Assembly (NCBI GenBank): GCA_005888325.1
Contig: VAWU01000062.1
Span: 1-43,216 of the forward strand
DNA: 43,216 bases
Reading direction: 5' to 3'
From: Actinomycetota bacterium
Lineage (GTDB): Bacteria > Actinomycetota > Acidimicrobiia > Acidimicrobiales > AC-14
Position 1 is the stretch's first letter. Each line of letters opens with the position of its first letter. The notes under the pieces were generated by a model that did not search any database, was not told where the DNA came from, and saw nothing but the letters and a program-made list of their open reading frames with translations. Of the stretch, positions 41,310 through 43,216 are shown one piece after another. A program made the position numbers and the translations under genes.

Positions 41310-41327
41310 CGCAGCCCGAAGGGCGCG
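41310..41327 (+). terminator. Hairpin after the HAD-PlsC gene
   Basis: CGC-a-GCCC pairs with GGGC-GCG around GAA, a 7-bp stem with one bulged A, shortly after the HAD-PlsC stop. Confidence 0.4.
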
Positions 41328-41359
41328 GCCGCGGTGGGTACTCCTGATTCAAGTTCGGG

Positions 41360-42203
41360 TCAGATGGCGTTCGCCCGGAGGTGCTCCAGCAACTCGTTGT
41401 GTACGAGCTCCGGTGCTTCCTGTACCAACCAATGACCGGCGTCCGCCTCGATCACGCGGTACGGCCCACGCATGAGGTTGGCGGCCAGGTCCACCGGCAT
41501 ACGCCGCACGTAGGGATCGTTCTTCCCCCAGATGAGCAGCGTCGGTGTGCCGACGGGACCGAAGTCGATTGTGTCAGTTCCCAGTGCCCGGCGGTGCCCG
41601 TCCGACGCGCGATACCAGTTGAGCGCGCCTGTGAGTGCGCCAGGGCTGCGAAACACTTCCAGGTAGTCCTCGACCTCCGTCGGGCTGCTGTAGACCCATG
41701 TCGCCTTCAGCAAGGCGAAGTCCTCAGCGGAGCACATGGCTTCAGCACTTCCGTCTCGAGCCGTGAACATTGCGAGCATCCCTCGATAACATCTCGCCCT
41801 CGGGATCGTCTCGCACCGCTTGGGCACACGCCTGGTAGTGGGGAATCGAGAGCGACGTCCAACTTTTGATCGGTTCGTGATCAACGGCGATCGCGGCCCA
41901 TCCCGCGATCGCTCCCCAGTCGTGGCCCACCAGGTGAAACGTTGCGAAGCCACTCGCCTGGGCGAGGGCGAGCACGTCGCTGGCGAGGTCTTCGTACCGA
42001 TAGCGGTCAACATCGTCCGGTCGTGCCGCGGGGCTGTAGCCGCGCTGATCGGGAGCAAGGCAGTGGTAGCCCTCCGCAGCCAGTTGCTCCATCACGCCCG
42101 TCCACATACGGGACGTCTCCGGGAAGCCGTGGAGCAAGACGACCGGCTCTCCGCCTTGGCCTGCCTCGCGGCAGTGGAACCGCAGTCCGTGCCACGCTCG
42201 CTC
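41360..42203 (-). pseudogene. Alpha/beta hydrolase (epoxide-hydrolase-like), frameshifted and lacking a start
   Basis: Two frames together make one alpha/beta hydrolase. The 5' part (42203 to about 41795) has HGLRFHCREAGQGGEPVVLLHGFPETSRMW and the nucleophile elbow LVGHDWGAIAGW, with Asp as in epoxide hydrolases and dehalogenases. The 3' part (about 41795 to 41360) carries TPTLLIWGKNDPYV and EADAGHWLVQEAP, giving the acid and His. The frame changes by one base near 41795. The 5' frame meets a stop at 42206-42204 with no ATG or GTG after it, so the start is missing as well. It is likely a decayed gene, though a sequencing error could explain the frameshift. Confidence 0.72.
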
Positions 42204-42215
42204 CTACGGCGGTGT

Positions 42216-43032
42216 GTGCTATTCCCTCGGATCGTGGGTGCCTTGGACGGGCTTGTGCCGCTGGGTGCCGGGCGCGAGGCCGAGGTGTTCCTGCGGCCCG
42301 ACGGGTCGGTGCTCAAGCTCATGCGCTCGCCCGACCACCGGCTCCGGGTCGAGCGCGAGGCGGCTGCCCTGCGGACGCTGGCGGGTCCTCGCCATCTCGC
42401 GCCTCGGCTCCACGAGGTCGTCACGGTCGATGGAAGGCCGGGCCTGGTATCCGAGCGCATCGTGGGCACGGACCTGATGAGCCTGCTAACCGGTAGCCCT
42501 TGGCTCTTCCTGCGCGCCGCCATTGCGATGGCAACGACCCACGCCGCCATGCATGAATGCCAGGCGCCGGCGTCGCTCCCCCAGCTGAACGACGAGCTTC
42601 GTCAGCGGATCGAGTTGGCACCGATACTGCGGACGGCTGGACGGTCTCCCGGCCGGAGACCGTCTGTGCCACGGCGACTTCCACCCGGGCAACATGATGG
42701 GCACCTGGGAGACACTGGCCGTGATCGACTGGGGCGACGCCTCGCGGGGCGATCCGCTCGCCGACGTGGCCCGCACCGAGCTCCTCCACCGACTCGCGGC
42801 GCCGCCGCCCGGCACTCCGGCGGCCTTTCGGGCCCTCGTGGTCATGGGCCGCTCACTGTTTGCCCGCCGCTATCTCGCTGTCTATCGGACGGCTCGACCG
42901 GTCGACAGCGGAGAGCTCCGTCGCTGGCTGATCGTCCGCGTCGCGGCAAGATTCATCGAAGGCATCGAGGAGGAGTTCGACACGCTGACCGCCTTCCTCG
43001 AGAAGCAGCGTCGTCACCGATCTGTCGTCTGA
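42216..43032 (+). pseudogene. Aminoglycoside phosphotransferase-like kinase, frameshifted
   Basis: The 5' part from GTG 42216 (or GTG 42234) reads DGLVPLGAGREAEVFLRPDGSVLKL and RVEREAAALRTLAG, the N-lobe of the APH/choline-kinase fold. It continues in frame through QRIELAPILRTA near 42635. The reading then moves one base to give GLPAGDRLCHGDFHPGNM and LAVIDWGDASRGDPLADVART, the catalytic HGDxxxxN and metal-binding D..D motifs, and ends at 43032. A short gap in the protein fits a small indel. All catalytic residues remain, so this is a recent break or a sequence error. It is divergent from the broken hydrolase. Confidence 0.72.
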
Positions 43033-43125
43033 AGCCCGCCGAACCTCGACGGCGTGGGGTGAGGCAGCGACACACCCGCTGCATCCTCTCTGCGGCGCGT
43101 CAGCGGTGGGCCGTGCGGATGGTCC

Positions 43126-43216
43126 TCACATCTCGTCGAGCATGCCGGTGGACTGGCCGACCTCGATCAGGTGACCATCGGGGTCGCGAACATAGGCGCG
43201 GAGCTCGCGGCCGTGA
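43126..43216 (-). CDS. VOC (glyoxalase-like) family protein, C-terminal end only
   Basis: The last bases hold the 3' end of a minus-strand gene. The visible 30 residues read GRELRAYVRDPDGHLIEVGQSTG and end with MLDEM before TGA (43128-43126). DPDGHLIEVGQ is the C-terminal half of the vicinal-oxygen-chelate fold, where the Glu is a metal ligand. Such proteins act on small molecules as lyases, dioxygenases or drug-binding proteins. The remainder is outside the window, so the subfamily is open. The 93 nt before it (43033-43125) show nothing recognisable. Confidence 0.75.
   Translation of the reverse strand, partial: HGRELRAYVRDPDGHLIEVGQSTGMLDEM

Noticed and set aside
41346-41363. tRNA T-arm-like GTTCGGGTC
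   Set aside because: No acceptor or anticodon arm can be built around it, and it runs into the stop of the broken hydrolase.

Overview
The window is a high-GC (about 70% by eye), densely packed bacterial stretch with GTG and TTG starts, many 4-bp stop/start overlaps and almost no spacing between genes. The gene families point to an actinomycete, perhaps an Acidimicrobiia-like soil or water lineage: an AftB-like membrane glycosyltransferase, DUF2332, DUF1996, a GNAT fused to an ADP-forming acyl-CoA synthetase, a SerB-like HAD fused to PlsC, many acyl-CoA enzymes, and TANNNT boxes 6-8 nt in front of start codons (leaderless transcripts). The lineage is inference. I see no rRNA, tRNA, CRISPR array, insertion sequence or phage gene.

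Layout. 1-5.9 kb holds exported or surface proteins (DUF1996, a lipase-like hydrolase, a lipoprotein metallophosphoesterase, a Pro/Thr-rich anchored protein), two coupled micro-proteins and a zinc-ribbon protein. 5.9-10.8 kb holds an arylsulfatase, an SCP2-PhyH dioxygenase and an acyl-CoA dehydrogenase. 10.8-14.8 kb holds an AftB-like glycosyltransferase, a membrane protein with a novel His/Trp domain (copy A), an EamA transporter and a 61-aa protein. 14.9-18.9 kb is a plus-strand run: PhyH dioxygenase, SixA-like phosphatase, acyl-CoA synthetase, DUF2332. 18.9-20.6 kb holds an ArsR/SRPBCC pair joined by an 81-bp tandem-repeat ORF, with two operator-like dyads shared with a divergent clpP. 20.6-24.0 kb is a minus-strand run: MBL hydrolase, COG3375-type acetyltransferase, menC-like enolase, glutathione peroxidase. 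24.1-26.6 kb holds a double GNAT and a GH20 enzyme. 26.7-30.2 kb holds copy B of the His/Trp protein behind three 11-bp-phased boxes, followed by a convergent two-component system. 30.3-34.6 kb holds FAH hydrolase, NodB-like deacetylase, GNAT, CMD protein and a GT39-like enzyme. 34.6-41.3 kb holds GH78, an Nfu_N domain, the GNAT/acyl-CoA synthetase fusion and HAD-PlsC. 41.3-43.0 kb holds two genes each broken by a frameshift. The window ends inside a VOC-family gene.

Functional themes are fatty-acyl and sterol-like catabolism (acyl-CoA dehydrogenase, acyl-CoA synthetase, PhyH, SCP2, FAH), sugar and envelope metabolism (GH20, GH78, sulfatase, NodB, GT-C enzymes, HAD-PlsC) and small regulators. 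The most unusual points are the repeat ORF wedged by 4-bp overlaps between SRPBCC and ArsR, the two paralogues with a shared WHxH / WMxH extracytoplasmic domain on different membrane anchors, and the repeated use of leaderless promoters, twice in front of short leader ORFs that overlap the next gene by 4 bp or end inside its start.
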